Shown piece after piece: positions 15,301 to 23,923 of a stretch of DNA of 64,000 bases (within the stretch, counting starts at the first letter, position 1; each line of letters opens with the position of its first letter). Origin of the DNA: Alentia gelatinosa (taxonomy: Eukaryota > Annelida > Polychaeta > Phyllodocida > Polynoidae); the NCBI GenBank assembly GCA_950022655.1, contig OX465579.1, forward strand, positions 78,627,193-78,691,192. The letters run 5' to 3'. The notes under the pieces are model-generated. The model was given only the letters and a program-made list of their open reading frames with translations, made no database searches and had not been told where the DNA came from. The position numbers and the translations under genes were made by a program.

Positions 15301-18300
15301 GCTCAGAGACAACCCATCCAAGATTCTTGTCAATCTCTGTGTTGCTCTCCTTGGAATTATTGTAGCATTTATCTTCACCACCCAGTGGTTCGTCAGGGAT
15401 AACACAATTGCCTGCAAGGTAAAAGATATGTACCCTAAATTTTTTTCCAACGCTGTTATCGTATAGAGAAAGCGAACGAAAGAAATTTCTTAAAGATATG
15501 TACCCTAATTTCAACATAGATATAACGAAAGAGCAGACATAATGTATTTCTATCCCTATCTCTATATATTTGTGATCCGTCTACTTATAATTTCTAAGAG
15601 CCTGTTCAATTCTAACAGGCAATCATATACTATTCTATTTAAAGATTTCTAATGGCACAGTCACACTGGCGTAAATTTTGGCGTTTCTTTTACGTATTTG
15701 AAATGATGCCAGTTTGGCGTATTTATTACGGAAATCCAACGCTTTTACAGCTCACTGCAGAATCCAGTCACACTCGCGTAAATTCTGGCGTATCTACTGC
15801 GTATTTTAGACGTTGGGTACCACGTATTGGCTACGGATGGTGAACGTTTCTATATCATAGCTTTAACGTTCTTTTACGTTTCTAATGCCCCAGTCACACT
15901 GGCGTAAAAAACGGTGTTTTCCCGTGTACGCACGACTACGCTCTTCTACGCATTTTGAAATAAACAAATGCGCGGCGATGCGCGGGAAAACGCGGAGATA
16001 CGTAAAGGAAAGTCAGAATGTCCGAAAAACACCACAATACGTACAGAAACGTAAATAAGCGTTGGTAAACGTTGAGAAGCGTACTAACGCGTTAAAGCAA
16101 AACAACCAGATACGTTCCAAATCCATAGCTAATACAATTCAAAAACGTAGAAGAAACGCTAAAATATACGCCAGTGTGACTCGGGCATGAGGTGGGGGTT
16201 CTTTTTCACTTGGAAAAAGACCCCTAGTTACATATTTTGAAATACTTACTTTTCAAGAGAAATCAAAACAACTACGATGTTGTTGCTGTAATGAGATATA
16301 GTTGGAGAAACTTCGTCTAGTGACGTATATTTACTCAGACCAGACAGTAACCACACGTACTCTCTTTGCAGTTCTTCGCAGCGCTGACACATTACTTCGT
16401 ATTGGCCTCTATGGCCTGGATGTCCGTGGAAGCGTTCTACATGTATGTTGCAATCGTCCGTGTTTTCCACACATACTATTCCAAGTTTATGCTCAAGTGC
16501 TGTCTCATTGGATGGGGTAAGACGCCAAGCTAATTTATCATATGTCCATATCGATAGACTAATTGCTCAGTTATGGTTTTATCCTACCCCTCGTATAAAT
16601 CGCCATTGTGTGACTGTATGCCACGGGAATGCCCTGAAATATTTATGTGCCATGCATGACATATGAAGTTTAAAACGTCTGACGGAATAGTCCAATATAA
16701 AATCTAAACGTCACTCAATTTCATAGAGTTGTTTACATAGCGTTCTTTGTCTTTCGCTACAGATATCATTCCGCCATGACAACTCGAATGAAATTTCGTA
16801 ACGTTTCTTGATAGTATCAAGTAATTCCTTTTCGATGACATTTCTGACATGTATGATGCATTATCACTACAGGTTTACTTTAGTTACATATGTGTACTCT
16901 ACCTTCAAGTTACACAAGTTCTTCTGGGTGAATTGAAGGAAATAAATGGAATATTAGGGTCGGATTTTTGAAACCTGCTAAATCCCGCTTTGATCCTGGG
17001 ATAAAACACGCAAAAAAATATTTCCGAAAAATACTTCTTTTTATATTTTATGTTAGTCACCTACTATGTACGTTCCAGAAAAACATTATTCCAACAAAAT
17101 CAGATCAATGGTTTAGATTTGAGAGCCTTTTGAAGTTGTGTATAATACTGCATGTTGTCCAACCCCCTAAATATTTGAAATTTCAAGAAATGTTATAAAT
17201 GTTTATAACTTAAGAAAGACTAATATTATATGCTGACACACCTTGTATTTGACCCAGAATACCTTTATCATATATTAGATTTAAAAGAAAAGCCCTAGGC
17301 CATATTTGGGGTGTTGGGCAACACAGGGGTGTCGGACAACACGAGGGGTGTCGGACAACACGTTAATAGAATTACTCAGAACAATGAGAAAAATAGTATT
17401 AGAGGTTATAATCCTTTATATTTTTAATGAAATGATAATAAGCTATATATCACAAAGCAAACCACTCAATTACTGATAAAAAACAACCCCAAAATCATAA
17501 CTTATATCACAGCATGTTGTCCGACACCCCAGGGTGTCGGACAACACGTTTTCAGTTTTTGAACCATAAAAAGTATATTGTTTTATTTAGAAAAAAACTA
17601 ACCTGGGTATTCATGAGTGGTAGGGGTACTTAACATGAACAGGGATAGTTGTTATTCTATAATGATTACTAATTCCTTTTATACATCCTTTAGAGGTGTG
17701 TGGTCCAACACACCATTCTTTGGAAAAATATCATCATGGAATCATAATGTTCTGATATCAAAGTGGATAGTCCGATTGTGTTGAAACTTTCAGGTATCAC
17801 AGCCAGAATTCTGGTCAATATTGTACAATAAAGGAGAATTATTTTCTCTCTATATATTTCATTAGTATTGTCCACTGAAAGTCGGGGTGTTGAAGAACAT
17901 GCTCTATGGCTCTCTATGTTGGAAAATTTGAAGGTCCTGGATAGTTTTTACCATTTTTTAATATTTTTTCAATCTTTTACCAATTTTCAAAACTGTATTG
18001 TCTACACTTCTCATGACATATGCTTTAAACATGTTAATAAATACAATTGGCTCAAAATTATGTCTCCCAGATTTTGAACAAAGTGAAAATCACTAGAAAA
18101 TCACAGTTTTTGTTGATTTTCGGAGGGAAAAATTCCTCAGAGCCCTGCAAAACCCTTTGTTGGAAAGAAAGCTGCACCAAATAATTTCATTTTTACATTG
18201 ATGAGATACGTTTATACAGCATGAACCTTGAATAAGCTTATTTTGGCAATTTAGCAGGTTTTAAAAATCCCACCCATTAAGGCCCTGCACTCGCCAACGC

Positions 18301-21300
18301 CGATGCACCACGATACCTCCCGATATACTATGACTGGAAATGGCAAAATCGTTGTCTATCGGGAAGTCCCCGAAAATTTTAATCGTAGGCATGGGTGTCT
18401 ATCGTAGGCTGTGGGAATGCCTTGTTACGACAATTTGTGCGGACGATAGTGCTGACTCCTACAACAAGATTTATGCTACCCTGAATAAAAAAGGTTGTTC
18501 AGGATATCGTTTATTTTCCGATTTATCTTATCGTCCAGCCTTACGTGCGAGAAAATATTATTCAACGAGCCCCTGAATCGGCGCTGGTGGGTGCAGGGTC
18601 TTATGCCTCATATAGATCAATTTGGAAACGCGAAACTGAATCAGAAAGGCGGAAAAGGGTTGTGTTGTTATGGGTGGCGGAATATGTGAAAGATGTGACT
18701 TCATTATCAAACGGTAACCTACAGCAGGAACTGTTCATTTTAGTCCATGTGCTGTATCAGAGTGGGAATTGAGTCCAATAACTTTATGCCTTGCTGGAGT
18801 GGACATTTTTGGAAGAGGTTGGTATGGAGCCACTGCAATATCATGCGCACTGCCCTGTCACTTCTGATGTTACATAGATGGGGTTCTATTAGAGGGTGCG
18901 TCCACCAACCACGACAAGGCTGCGACAACGGCTTTCCGACAAGGTCCACGACAGCTCTACGATTGGAAGGCCTGTCGTAGCCTTGTCGTGGTTGGTGGAA
19001 CATAGTTCCCGACAAGAGGCTACGACAAGGCCCCGACAGGCTGCGACACGAAGCTTGTCGGGGGCCTGTCGGAGGCCCTCCGACAAGGCCACGACAATAT
19101 CGAACATGTTCGATTTTTGCTACGACTGGACCTTTGTCGTGGAGTGTTGTGGTTTCCTCGATATCACTGTCGTAGTGTGTCGGAACCATGGGCGCCTTTT
19201 TTACGGAAACCGGCAACGTCTACGACACGCCCCGACACCGCTGTCCCGACACTGTTCTTCTCACGACAAGGCTGCGACAAGGCTGCGGTTGGAACTTTCA
19301 TGTCGGCACTTGTCGTAGCCTTGTCGTGGTTGGTGGACGCACCCTCTTAAACTTGCATTACTGTCATTGTGAGAAAACCCCCAGTTATTTCATATATACG
19401 CCACCGCCTAAATGCATGTATCTGATGTACATTAGCATGTTTTTATATATATACGACCACATATCACGCCAATGTATGCGGCATATACAAATGTGTTTTT
19501 CTTTGTATATGGATGCATAATGACTGTATCTTCCGCCAAGCGTATATGAGAAGAAATATCCTTTGCGCAGCATGTATATGCTGGTTGTATGCAAATAACA
19601 TGTTTACCATATATACATGTATGTATATTGATAAAAAATTAAAAAAAGGTTTGCCACCCTGTCTCCCCCCACTTCAATTTCTGACCACTTGTCTGTGCTG
19701 AAGTGTTGGTAGAGTACCCGCCCTCCTCAACTCCCCCCTGCCCTGCCCTCCCCTGCCTAACTACTCCCAGGCTCCCCACAGCGTCCCCCTAGTGTGTATG
19801 GATGAATAACTCCAAGCCATCTGCCTACACACATTACCAGAGGCTGTGTGCAGACGGGTGTGAAAGCGGTGGTTGTGAAAGCAGCATAGGTGTTGGTGGC
19901 AGCGGCAGCACCTTGCCTGATTATATCCTTACTTATCTAACTGATACATTAATATTATCATAGGTATACCGCTGGTTGCTATTGCCATAACTGTGGGAAT
20001 CAACAGAGACAATTATGGACGCCAAGGAGAAATGTAAGAAAATTTACAGATTTATTTACCTTTAGTTTCCTTAGATGTGATCATCTCGTGCTCATATTTC
20101 TGGTACAAAATAAATCCATAGAAACCCAGTAATCCCCAAGCTAGAGTAAAGGTTGTTAAACGCAGGATAAATTGCTCTCCTTTCTAGCAAAATCACATCT
20201 TACCTGGACCACAAAACCCAGCTTAATCTGATTACTGAGTCATCTAGGTCACAGCCTCAGGTATAGCATCTTGATGACTTTGCGTACAACGTTCTAGGGA
20301 CTATGATTACTAAATTTATAACTTTTGTCTCCATCTCTTCTGCAAGTTGCTGGCTGGCCCGGATCCCTTTCTTCGCCGCAGTCTTAGCGCCTGTCTCGCT
20401 TTCTCTCATCCTCAACTGCGTGGCCTTTGGGCTCGTCATTCACCAGCTCAGACTGATGGACACCCGGAAGTTAGAGAAATCCAAACACTCCAACATCGTG
20501 GTGCGCCTGCGCGGTGCCATCAGCATTATGGTTCTCCTCGGACTAACCTGGATCTTCGCATTTTTCGCCATTGGAGGAGCAAGCATTGTGTTCCACTACT
20601 TATTTGCCATATGTAACAGCCTGCAGGGCTTGTTTATTTTTGTGTTCTACTGTTTGATGAAGAAGGATGCACAGGTCGCCTGGTTAAATTGCATGGGCTG
20701 TGAGACTTCCAGCAACTCTCCCTCGACAAGCCGAGGTAAGGTTTAAATACGCCATACGACGACATAATGGAAGCTTATTAGTTTATTCATATACTTTCTG
20801 CACTTCTTAAGCCAACACTTATAAATACAGCTTATTGCTTTATTCAATAAAATTCGCGGGGGTTCAAGGACTTATAGATAGTAATCTTAAGGGGACTGTA
20901 AAGTAGAACTTAAATATATGTATGACGATGCTTACGCCTTGAGCTACTACTGGTGTGTTACTAAATTGGTAACTTCTCCTAAATCCCGATAAAGGTAGGT
21001 GGGAATACAAAGGGGGAAATGGTTTTACCACGTGGAACTTCAGTTTAAAAACCATAGTGATTGTAGAGAAATCCTGTAGAATTAATGACGTTTTAGATTA
21101 AAACTGTTTATAACAACCATTTTATCTGAACTAGATACCTTGTCGTATTCGGGTCGCTCGTAAGTACTAAGTTGTATAGATTGTTCTCATATTTCTTCGC
21201 TGTCTACATGTGACTCTTTTTTCTCCCTGGCTGTACATAGGCATTAATTTTCCGCACATGAGACCGGGTTCTATAGGTCAGTAACGTGTGCTTCATGGCT

Positions 21301-23036
21301 CCGTTCCTGAGGTTTATTTTTACTATTTTGGTGGTAAGCACTAGGTTATACTGTTAAATTGCACATTGGGGCAACTTAGACCGCTACAAGGGCAAAGGTG
21401 AATTAGGGAAAGTAAGACGATTCCTTCTAATCATAGCAAGTCCAGGGTTAGGCATCTACATAGAAAATACCCAAGGCCATGAAGGATCTTCTTGGAATTG
21501 CTCACGGTCATTTCAAATGATAGAAAGACCCTGGGTTTGATAAAAAAAACTTTACATGTATTTCAAAATGTGCAGGATCTGTATTCATATGTAGTCCTCT
21601 GTGCGAAACGTATTCTATGATTACCTCAAGACATTTCGATGTACACAAATACACAAATATGTATAAAAAAACTTGTGTACCGTACATATATATATTTACC
21701 TGGATATATATTTATATAGTAGTTATAAAAACACAGCAAATATATTGCAATTACATTGCATAAACCTGGACGCCCTATCGATGGAATAATTGGTCTTCTC
21801 ACATGTTGAGGAAAGGAGGTGGATGGTGCTCTTGAATTAGACATATATTGTAGTTTGAGCTTTCCTTTTGTAGAAGAATTATAGGTTGTTCCATTCTTTT
21901 AAAGCTGCCGATATGAATTCCCTGTAAGTACTGTAGATGTCGTGTATGTCTAGTACATGTACTGAATAGTTAATTCATTCAATTATCTCTAAGATGGCGT
22001 AATAACTCTTTGCAATGTCTATATATCACTAGGACTCTAAAACGTAATTTCACTTAACATATATTTCCCCATTATCCGAACATAACCCCTACTCCCAGAC
22101 TGTTTAAATATTTTCCCGATTTAAAGATTCTTAATTAACGATCGTTCTAACATCTCATCGGCCCTCGATACCCTTCTCCCTTAGATCTAGCCTTTCTATT
22201 CCGTTAATCTGTGACGTTTCAAGTTTATCATTTCTTAGATTTGTGTGATGAGTTACGGTGGTATTAAGGCCATTTGGTTTATAAATCACTTTTATTCTTT
22301 CTACAGGGAGGGGAAATCGAAGTCAAACAGTATCGAACCAGTCGACTTCGACGGGTACGCAGATGACTACTCTTCCCCCGGGAACACCAGACGTCAGTCT
22401 TGTCTCGGAAGACTGCAAAACGCCCACAAAACCTTCACAGTCAGGTGAGCATGTCCCAGTATTTAAAGTCTCTAATTACACTGAATTGACTTGGATTGCT
22501 AGTCGGTGTGAATTGTACATACGGTTAACCAGCTCACCACTAATGATATATCAAATCACCACAAAGTATTAGACAGCATCAAGTAAAATGTCATGAATTA
22601 TATACCCTCTGCTTCATGTAGTTGAAATAAGTAACCAATTTAGCACTGTAAATCCTTTTACTGATGCCCTTGCCAGTGAAAAATTACCATTCCTTTACTA
22701 CTACTAGCTCCATCAATATTACGAATGGGAGAAAATCTAACATGTTAGTCGTTAGACAATGCAAAATGACATAGGACACATTGAATGCTAAATCTAGATA
22801 AGGGGTACCAATGGCGGCAGGCATCACCATGCAATTTCATAATGCAAATCAATAAAAAAAGGCTAAACCGAACAAAGAAAATCTTTAAAAGTGGATCATT
22901 CAACTTGCCTGTCTTGGAGAAGCAAATACCTTTTGGATGCAACTAATCTTTTATCACACTGATATAAATATTTGTTATTTTTTCAGCAGTTCTGATTCTT
23001 TACATTTTCCCTATTCCAGCCACCAATCGACTGTGA
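242..23036 (+). CDS. Adhesion G-protein-coupled receptor (class B2), 3' 21 coding exons
   Basis: Spliced gene, 5'-truncated by the window edge. Coding exons: 242-396, 2342-2555, 2818-3029, 5629-5747, 5874-5938, 6179-6351, 7333-7459, 7796-7905, 8333-8443, 9155-9275, 10047-10212, 10894-11037, 13798-13956, 14171-14308, 14774-14901, 15295-15418, 16372-16516, 19964-20033, 20347-20735, 22307-22444, 23020-23036. Every acceptor is AG, every donor GT, and each junction phase matches, giving 3,025 nt and about 1,007 residues ending at TGA 23034-23036. Order: LRR C-terminal cap (residues 1-52), cysteine-rich region (52-194), SEA-like (194-312), HormR-like (330-380), GAIN (390-672) with GPS, 7TM (about 680-950), Ser/Thr-rich tail. 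In this family the receptor is cleaved at the GPS during maturation and the extracellular part stays bound to the 7TM part at the plasma membrane; the residues after the cut act as tethered agonist. LRRs recall group A, SEA recalls group F, so subgroup is open. The last 17-nt exon is the least certain. Confidence 0.93.
533..620. repeat. Foldback hairpin with GGCGATAGCC-type loop
   Basis: Left arm 533-565 and right arm 588-620 are reverse complements over about 33 bases with few mismatches; the arms read ttcgccatcgagtttggag and its complement. The loop, read on the minus strand, is tcactcggctatcgcctcgc, nearly the loop of two other hairpins in this gene (near 6645 and 14590). Intron of the receptor gene. 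Confidence 0.75.
653..782. repeat. Foldback hairpin
   Basis: Arms 653-674 (ttatctaagcctggaaata) and 761-782 (its reverse complement with one difference) enclose about 86 bases. The spacer has two copies of a short direct repeat gttgagaa-gagtt (692-705, 724-737). Lies only 30 bases after the preceding hairpin in the same intron. Confidence 0.6.
1000..1135. repeat. Foldback element; half copy at 44575-44638
   Basis: Arms 1021-1047 and 1064-1090 (gataatttaccgtttgtacg and complement) flank a loop ctcggcataaatgcctcgg that is itself palindromic. A 16-base unit tactcgatgataatta is duplicated just upstream (1002-1030). The flank 1066-1130 recurs inverted at 44575-44638 inside a LINE, showing a dispersed family. 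Confidence 0.7.
2342..3029 (+). CDS. aGPCR exons 2-3 in window: cysteine-rich, possibly Ly6/uPAR-like region
   Basis: Two exons, 2342-2555 and 2818-3029, give about 142 residues with at least eleven cysteines. The first carries C-R-C...R-C and a later L-C-V; the second carries A-C-R-V, S-S-C, M-C-A, K-C-E and ends C-Q-L-C-C-T-T-K-D-C-V. The closing CC-x4-C resembles the last disulfide loop of three-finger (Ly6/uPAR) domains, although the usual Asn after the last Cys is replaced by Val and the full ten-cysteine pattern is not clear. Both exons have clean splice sites (AAAAG/gtacgg; tag/gcctct; G/gtaaat) in matching phases. The region lies between the LRR cap and the SEA-like domain, thus extracellular. 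No firm family is claimed. Confidence 0.7.
4196..4286. repeat. Foldback hairpin in the 3030-5628 intron
   Basis: Arm gcgttatgcaaatatttgta (4202-4221) pairs with tacaaatttgcatagcgg (4262-4280). The rest of this 2.6-kb intron shows no repeat or open reading frame that I can name; there is a G homopolymer (12 or more) near 5431-5442 in the preceding-exon flank. Confidence 0.55.
5629..6351 (+). CDS. aGPCR exons 4-6 in window: SEA-like domain
   Basis: Exons 5629-5747, 5874-5938 and 6179-6351 encode about 118 residues. A strand (Y-I-L-R-M-D-L-L-L) is followed by a helix (A-L-A-N-R-V-I-S-Q-I-N-A-V-L), a strand containing G-V-K-M-E-L-K-M, and a second helix starting W-Y-R-D-E-I. That strand-helix-strand-helix order, and a position before the GAIN region, fit a SEA module as in group F adhesion GPCRs. 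I see no clear G-SVVV autoproteolysis site. An immunoglobulin fold was considered because of a C...W pair, but the second cysteine is poorly placed. Phases are 1, 0, 2 and 1 along the set. Confidence 0.68.
6424..6720. repeat. MITE-like element with TTTTATCYTACC ends plus a hairpin
   Basis: A segment starting ttttatcttacccc (6421-6434) and ending ggtaggataaaat (6562-6574) has inverted ends. It shares internal sequence (cccataggcttaaca; gtatgccac...) with 8859-8990, 10238-10320 and 16576-16700. Directly adjacent is a strong hairpin with arms 6589-6640 and 6655-6706 around the loop tcactcggcttcgcctcatg. Whether the two are one element is unclear. Intron of the receptor. Confidence 0.65.
7333..7905 (+). 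CDS. aGPCR exons 7-8 in window: hormone-receptor-like (HormR) cysteine module
   Basis: Exons 7333-7459 and 7796-7905. The junction (CCATG/gtaaat to tgcag/taatg) completes a cysteine codon in the motif Y-W-P-C-N-A-G. Around it are C-P-D-N-P upstream and a cysteine in V-S-Q-C downstream. A Cys, then W-P, then a Gly, then Cys layout is what is left of HormR domains that precede GAIN domains in many adhesion GPCRs. The canonical last cysteines are not obvious, so the domain may be shortened. The segment T-D-R-T-T-D-L-E-D after it looks like a linker. Confidence 0.6.
8333..13956 (+). CDS. aGPCR GAIN-domain exons (8333-8443, 9155-9275, 10047-10212, 10894-11037, 13798-13956)
   Basis: Five exons encode roughly 233 residues of the GAIN domain upstream of the GPS. 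Landmarks are the helical start (H-R-E-V-S-L-V-T-D-T-I), E-R-I-G-G-R-V-E-L, the strand Q-L-A-L-V-V-T-Q, V-N-L-P-S-S-A-L, F-A-V-Y-N-A-A-S-F-F and the near-invariant L-N-S-R-V-V-S-A, followed by P-V-T-V-T-L-R-H-L. These match the order of conserved blocks in GAIN subdomains A and B. Phases are 1, 1, 2, 0 and 0. The intron 11038-13797 is 2.8 kb and carries nested repeats; a possible extra exon at 11138 was rejected because it leaves no in-phase donor. Confidence 0.9.
8859..9130. repeat. Second copy of the TTTATCCTACC element with hairpin
   Basis: Begins tttatcctaccccgcatata and carries aggataaaatct at 8981-8992; an arm ctcaatttcatataattg (9001-9018) is complemented near 9095-9126. It aligns end to end with 16576-16810, including the hairpin half, so it is a mobile family. 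It ends close to the acceptor of exon 9155. Confidence 0.65.
10238..10320. repeat. Truncated copy of the TTTATCCTACC element
   Basis: After the donor of exon 10047-10212 the sequence ttatctcacccctggtat...taggcttaacattggg follows the left part of the 6424 copy (taggcttaacattggg is shared exactly) and then diverges. No right end is visible. Confidence 0.5.
11577..13020. mobile_element. Repeat copy A (also at 38095) interrupted by an 1.06-kb TIR element at 11627-12690
   Basis: The sequence tacaaagcccccattgaaaa up to the start of the insert and from ataaaccacgacccattgta onward corresponds to an uninterrupted stretch at 38100-38260. The insert runs from cactgcacgaaaa to ttttcgtgcag (inverted ends) and contains TA-rich arms with repeated tatacgcc motifs, a CCG-rich block (11880-12060) and AT-rich sequence. 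The resumed copy ends with a hairpin, arms 12890-12948 and 12953-13014 (gtaaaccactcg...cgagaggtt). No transposase is encoded. In the receptor intron 11038-13797. Confidence 0.75.
14171..14308 (+). CDS. aGPCR GPS exon with autoproteolysis site and tethered agonist
   Basis: A single phase-0 exon encodes 46 residues: C-V-Y-W-D, G-W-S-D-L-G-C, then T-C-Q-C-D-H-L-T-N-F-A-L-L-L. All GPS landmarks are present: C..W, G-W-S..G-C, C-x-C and the H-L/T cleavage triad. In the family, cleavage occurs between Leu and Thr, so the new N-terminus T-N-F-A-L-L-L would be the tethered agonist. Since His, Leu and Thr are all intact, I infer this receptor is cleavage-competent. Acceptor tttttttaaag, donor gtaagt. 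Confidence 0.96.
14527..14671. repeat. 145-bp near-perfect foldback between GPS and TM1 exons
   Basis: Left arm 14527-14592 (cagaaacctattcaagttta...) and right arm 14604-14671 are reverse complements through most of their length. The loop is ttcacgtggcttcgcctagtgaa, the same type as near 550 and 6645. It sits in the 465-base intron between the GPS exon and TM1 exon. Confidence 0.8.
14774..16516 (+). CDS. aGPCR exons for TM1-TM3 (14774-14901, 15295-15418, 16372-16516)
   Basis: Three exons encode TM1 (around I-L-S-F-I-S-Y-I-G-C), TM2 (K-I-L-V-N-L-C-V-A-L-L-G-I) and TM3 (H-Y-F-V-L-A-S-M-A-W-M-S-V-E-A-F-Y-M-Y). The N-L-C-A/V-L-L in TM2, the Cys at the extracellular end before TM3 (I-A-C-K), and W-M-x-x-E-A-F-Y-M-Y in TM3 are hallmarks of adhesion GPCRs. 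The linker from the GPS is only D-I-Y-G-T-A-G-K. Phases 0, 2, 0 and 1 match throughout. Confidence 0.95.
15650..16190. mobile_element. TIR element family with AGTCACACTGGCGTA ends
   Basis: At 15880 taatgccccagtcacactgg starts an element whose right end, at about 16187, is tacgccagtgtgactcgggc. Inside are further inverted blocks (gttttcccg...cgcgggaaaac). A partial copy of the left arm lies at 15650-15880, and a copy in the opposite orientation runs off the window at 63814-64000. Non-coding. Intron between TM2 and TM3. Confidence 0.72.
16576..16810. repeat. Third copy of the TTTATCCTACC element
   Basis: Starts gttttatcctacccctcg and follows the 8859 copy through tgactgtatgccacgg, taaaatctaaac and the hairpin half tcactcaatttcata. 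Lies directly downstream of the TM3 exon. Confidence 0.6.
16957..18275. mobile_element. 1.32-kb non-autonomous DNA transposon, copy 1 of 2
   Basis: Ends are inverted repeats: gggtcggatttttgaaacct at the left, and a right end whose complement reads gggtgggatttttaaaacct. Both are followed inward by gctaaat. A 4-base duplication ATTA flanks it (16953-16956, 18276-18279). The interior is AT-rich and holds copies of ggtgtcggacaacac: two direct (17330-17362) and an inverted pair (17516-17550). A diverged full-length copy is at 42546-43875. No open reading frame resembles a transposase. Located in the receptor intron before TM4. Confidence 0.85.
18892..19346. mobile_element. 455-bp PIF/Harbinger-like MITE with TTA target duplication
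   Basis: Terminal inverted repeats of about 36 bases begin gagggtgcgtccaccaacca and are flanked by TTA on both sides (18889-18891, 19347-19349), the duplication expected for PIF/Harbinger elements. The body is packed with short cgacaagg / ccttgtcg units in both orientations. A 5'-truncated copy lies at 61124-61353. Apparent open reading frames here are by-products of the repeats. Confidence 0.85.
19365..19910. repeat. TA-rich and C-rich repeat related to the insert at 11627
   Basis: Contains tttcatatatacgccaccgc, repeated TA-rich motifs (tatatatacg) and then a CCCTCCCC-rich block (19660-19800), the same order as in the 11627-12690 insert. The phrase tttcatatatacgccaccgc recurs at 29731-29750 before a long TA microsatellite. 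Boundaries are not resolved. Confidence 0.45.
19964..20735 (+). CDS. aGPCR exons for TM4-TM7 (19964-20033, 20347-20735)
   Basis: Exon 19964-20033 completes W-G-I-P-L-V-A-I-A-I-T-V-G (TM4). Exon 20347-20735 begins with the ECL2 cysteine in C-W-L-A-R and gives TM5 (P-V-S-L-S-L-I-L-N-C-V-A-F), a basic loop, TM6 (L-L-G-L-T-W-I-F-A-F-F-A-I) and TM7 (F-A-I-C-N-S-L-Q-G-L-F-I-F-V-F-Y-C). The G-L-T-W in TM6 and the N-S-L-Q-G-L-F-I-F-V-F-Y in TM7 are diagnostic. The ECL2 Cys can pair with the Cys before TM3. The 3.4-kb intron before TM4 holds two transposable elements (16957-18275, 18892-19346). Confidence 0.96.
20736..22306. other. Receptor intron with nothing recognisable
   Basis: Between the TM5-7 exon and the tail exon. 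I see AT-rich sequence with a small TA-rich patch (21660-21720) and no repeat family, hairpin or coding potential that I can support. Confidence 0.5.
22307..23036 (+). CDS. aGPCR cytoplasmic tail exons (22307-22444, 23020-23036)
   Basis: The first exon adds 46 residues rich in Ser and Thr (for example S-T-S-T-G-T-Q-M-T-T and T-P-T-K-P-S-Q-S), plausible for receptor-kinase phosphorylation and arrestin binding. A donor at TCAG/gtgagc (phase 1) joins an acceptor tattccag/cc that adds A-T-N-R-L and TGA. The terminal exon is tiny and could be replaced by another splice choice; without it the exon would read on to further residues in the intron. No class I PDZ ligand is evident. Confidence 0.6.
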
Positions 23037-23866
23037 AAACCTCTAGCGATAACTTGACTCTGGTCCAAACAATATAGGTAAAATTGACCAAAGAGGATGA
23101 TTCAGAAGCGGCCTATGTCAGTCACCCAGATGTTATTGGAAATGTTTTGCATTTATCTAGATGTAGACTCTAATATATGATAGACAACTATATCTATATA
23201 ACCCAGAATGATTCATATGTGATAAGGCAACTAAAAGCTCTGGTGTATCTGGTGGCATCGAATGTACAAAGGAAAAAGAAGGTGTTGTAAAAAACAGATT
23301 TTCTCAACCATTTTTGTTACTTACTGTATTTATTTATAGTCAAATAGGCTAACCCCTGTAACATGTATAAGGGAATATATGGTTGTCAGACAGTGGTAAC
23401 GACCGTGCCTGAAGTATCAAGTGGGTTGTTTATACTACTATATACATATATATATATATATATATAATATCATGGAACCAATTAGTGGTAGAATAATGTA
23501 TGGAATAATATGAACAATAATTGACACGAAGACGTGGATGGCGGAATAATTAATAAACAGGGCTTATTCAATAATACATTGGGACAAACCCCACTCCTAC
23601 ACATCAAGGTATACAAGCCTAAGATTAAAATAACTAATTATATATCGAAGTAAGATTAAAAATCGACTGCTCAGGTGAGCAGTTAAGAGCGGAATGTTGT
23701 TTAAACCAAATTAGCATCACCAAGAAACCTCCGGTTACCGCATCAGGTAACCGGGTAACCTGGAAAGTATGCGTGACGCAAAACAACAAATGATATACCG
23801 CAGTGAATAAACCTGTGAAGGATATTGGTTGATAATTTATATTTATATAATCATGGTTATATAGTA

Positions 23867-23923
<57 letters not shown>

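Noticed and set aside
18740..19520. Cluster of overlapping open frames on both strands
   Set aside because: They are translations of the cgacaagg-rich MITE arms; frames occur symmetrically on both strands.
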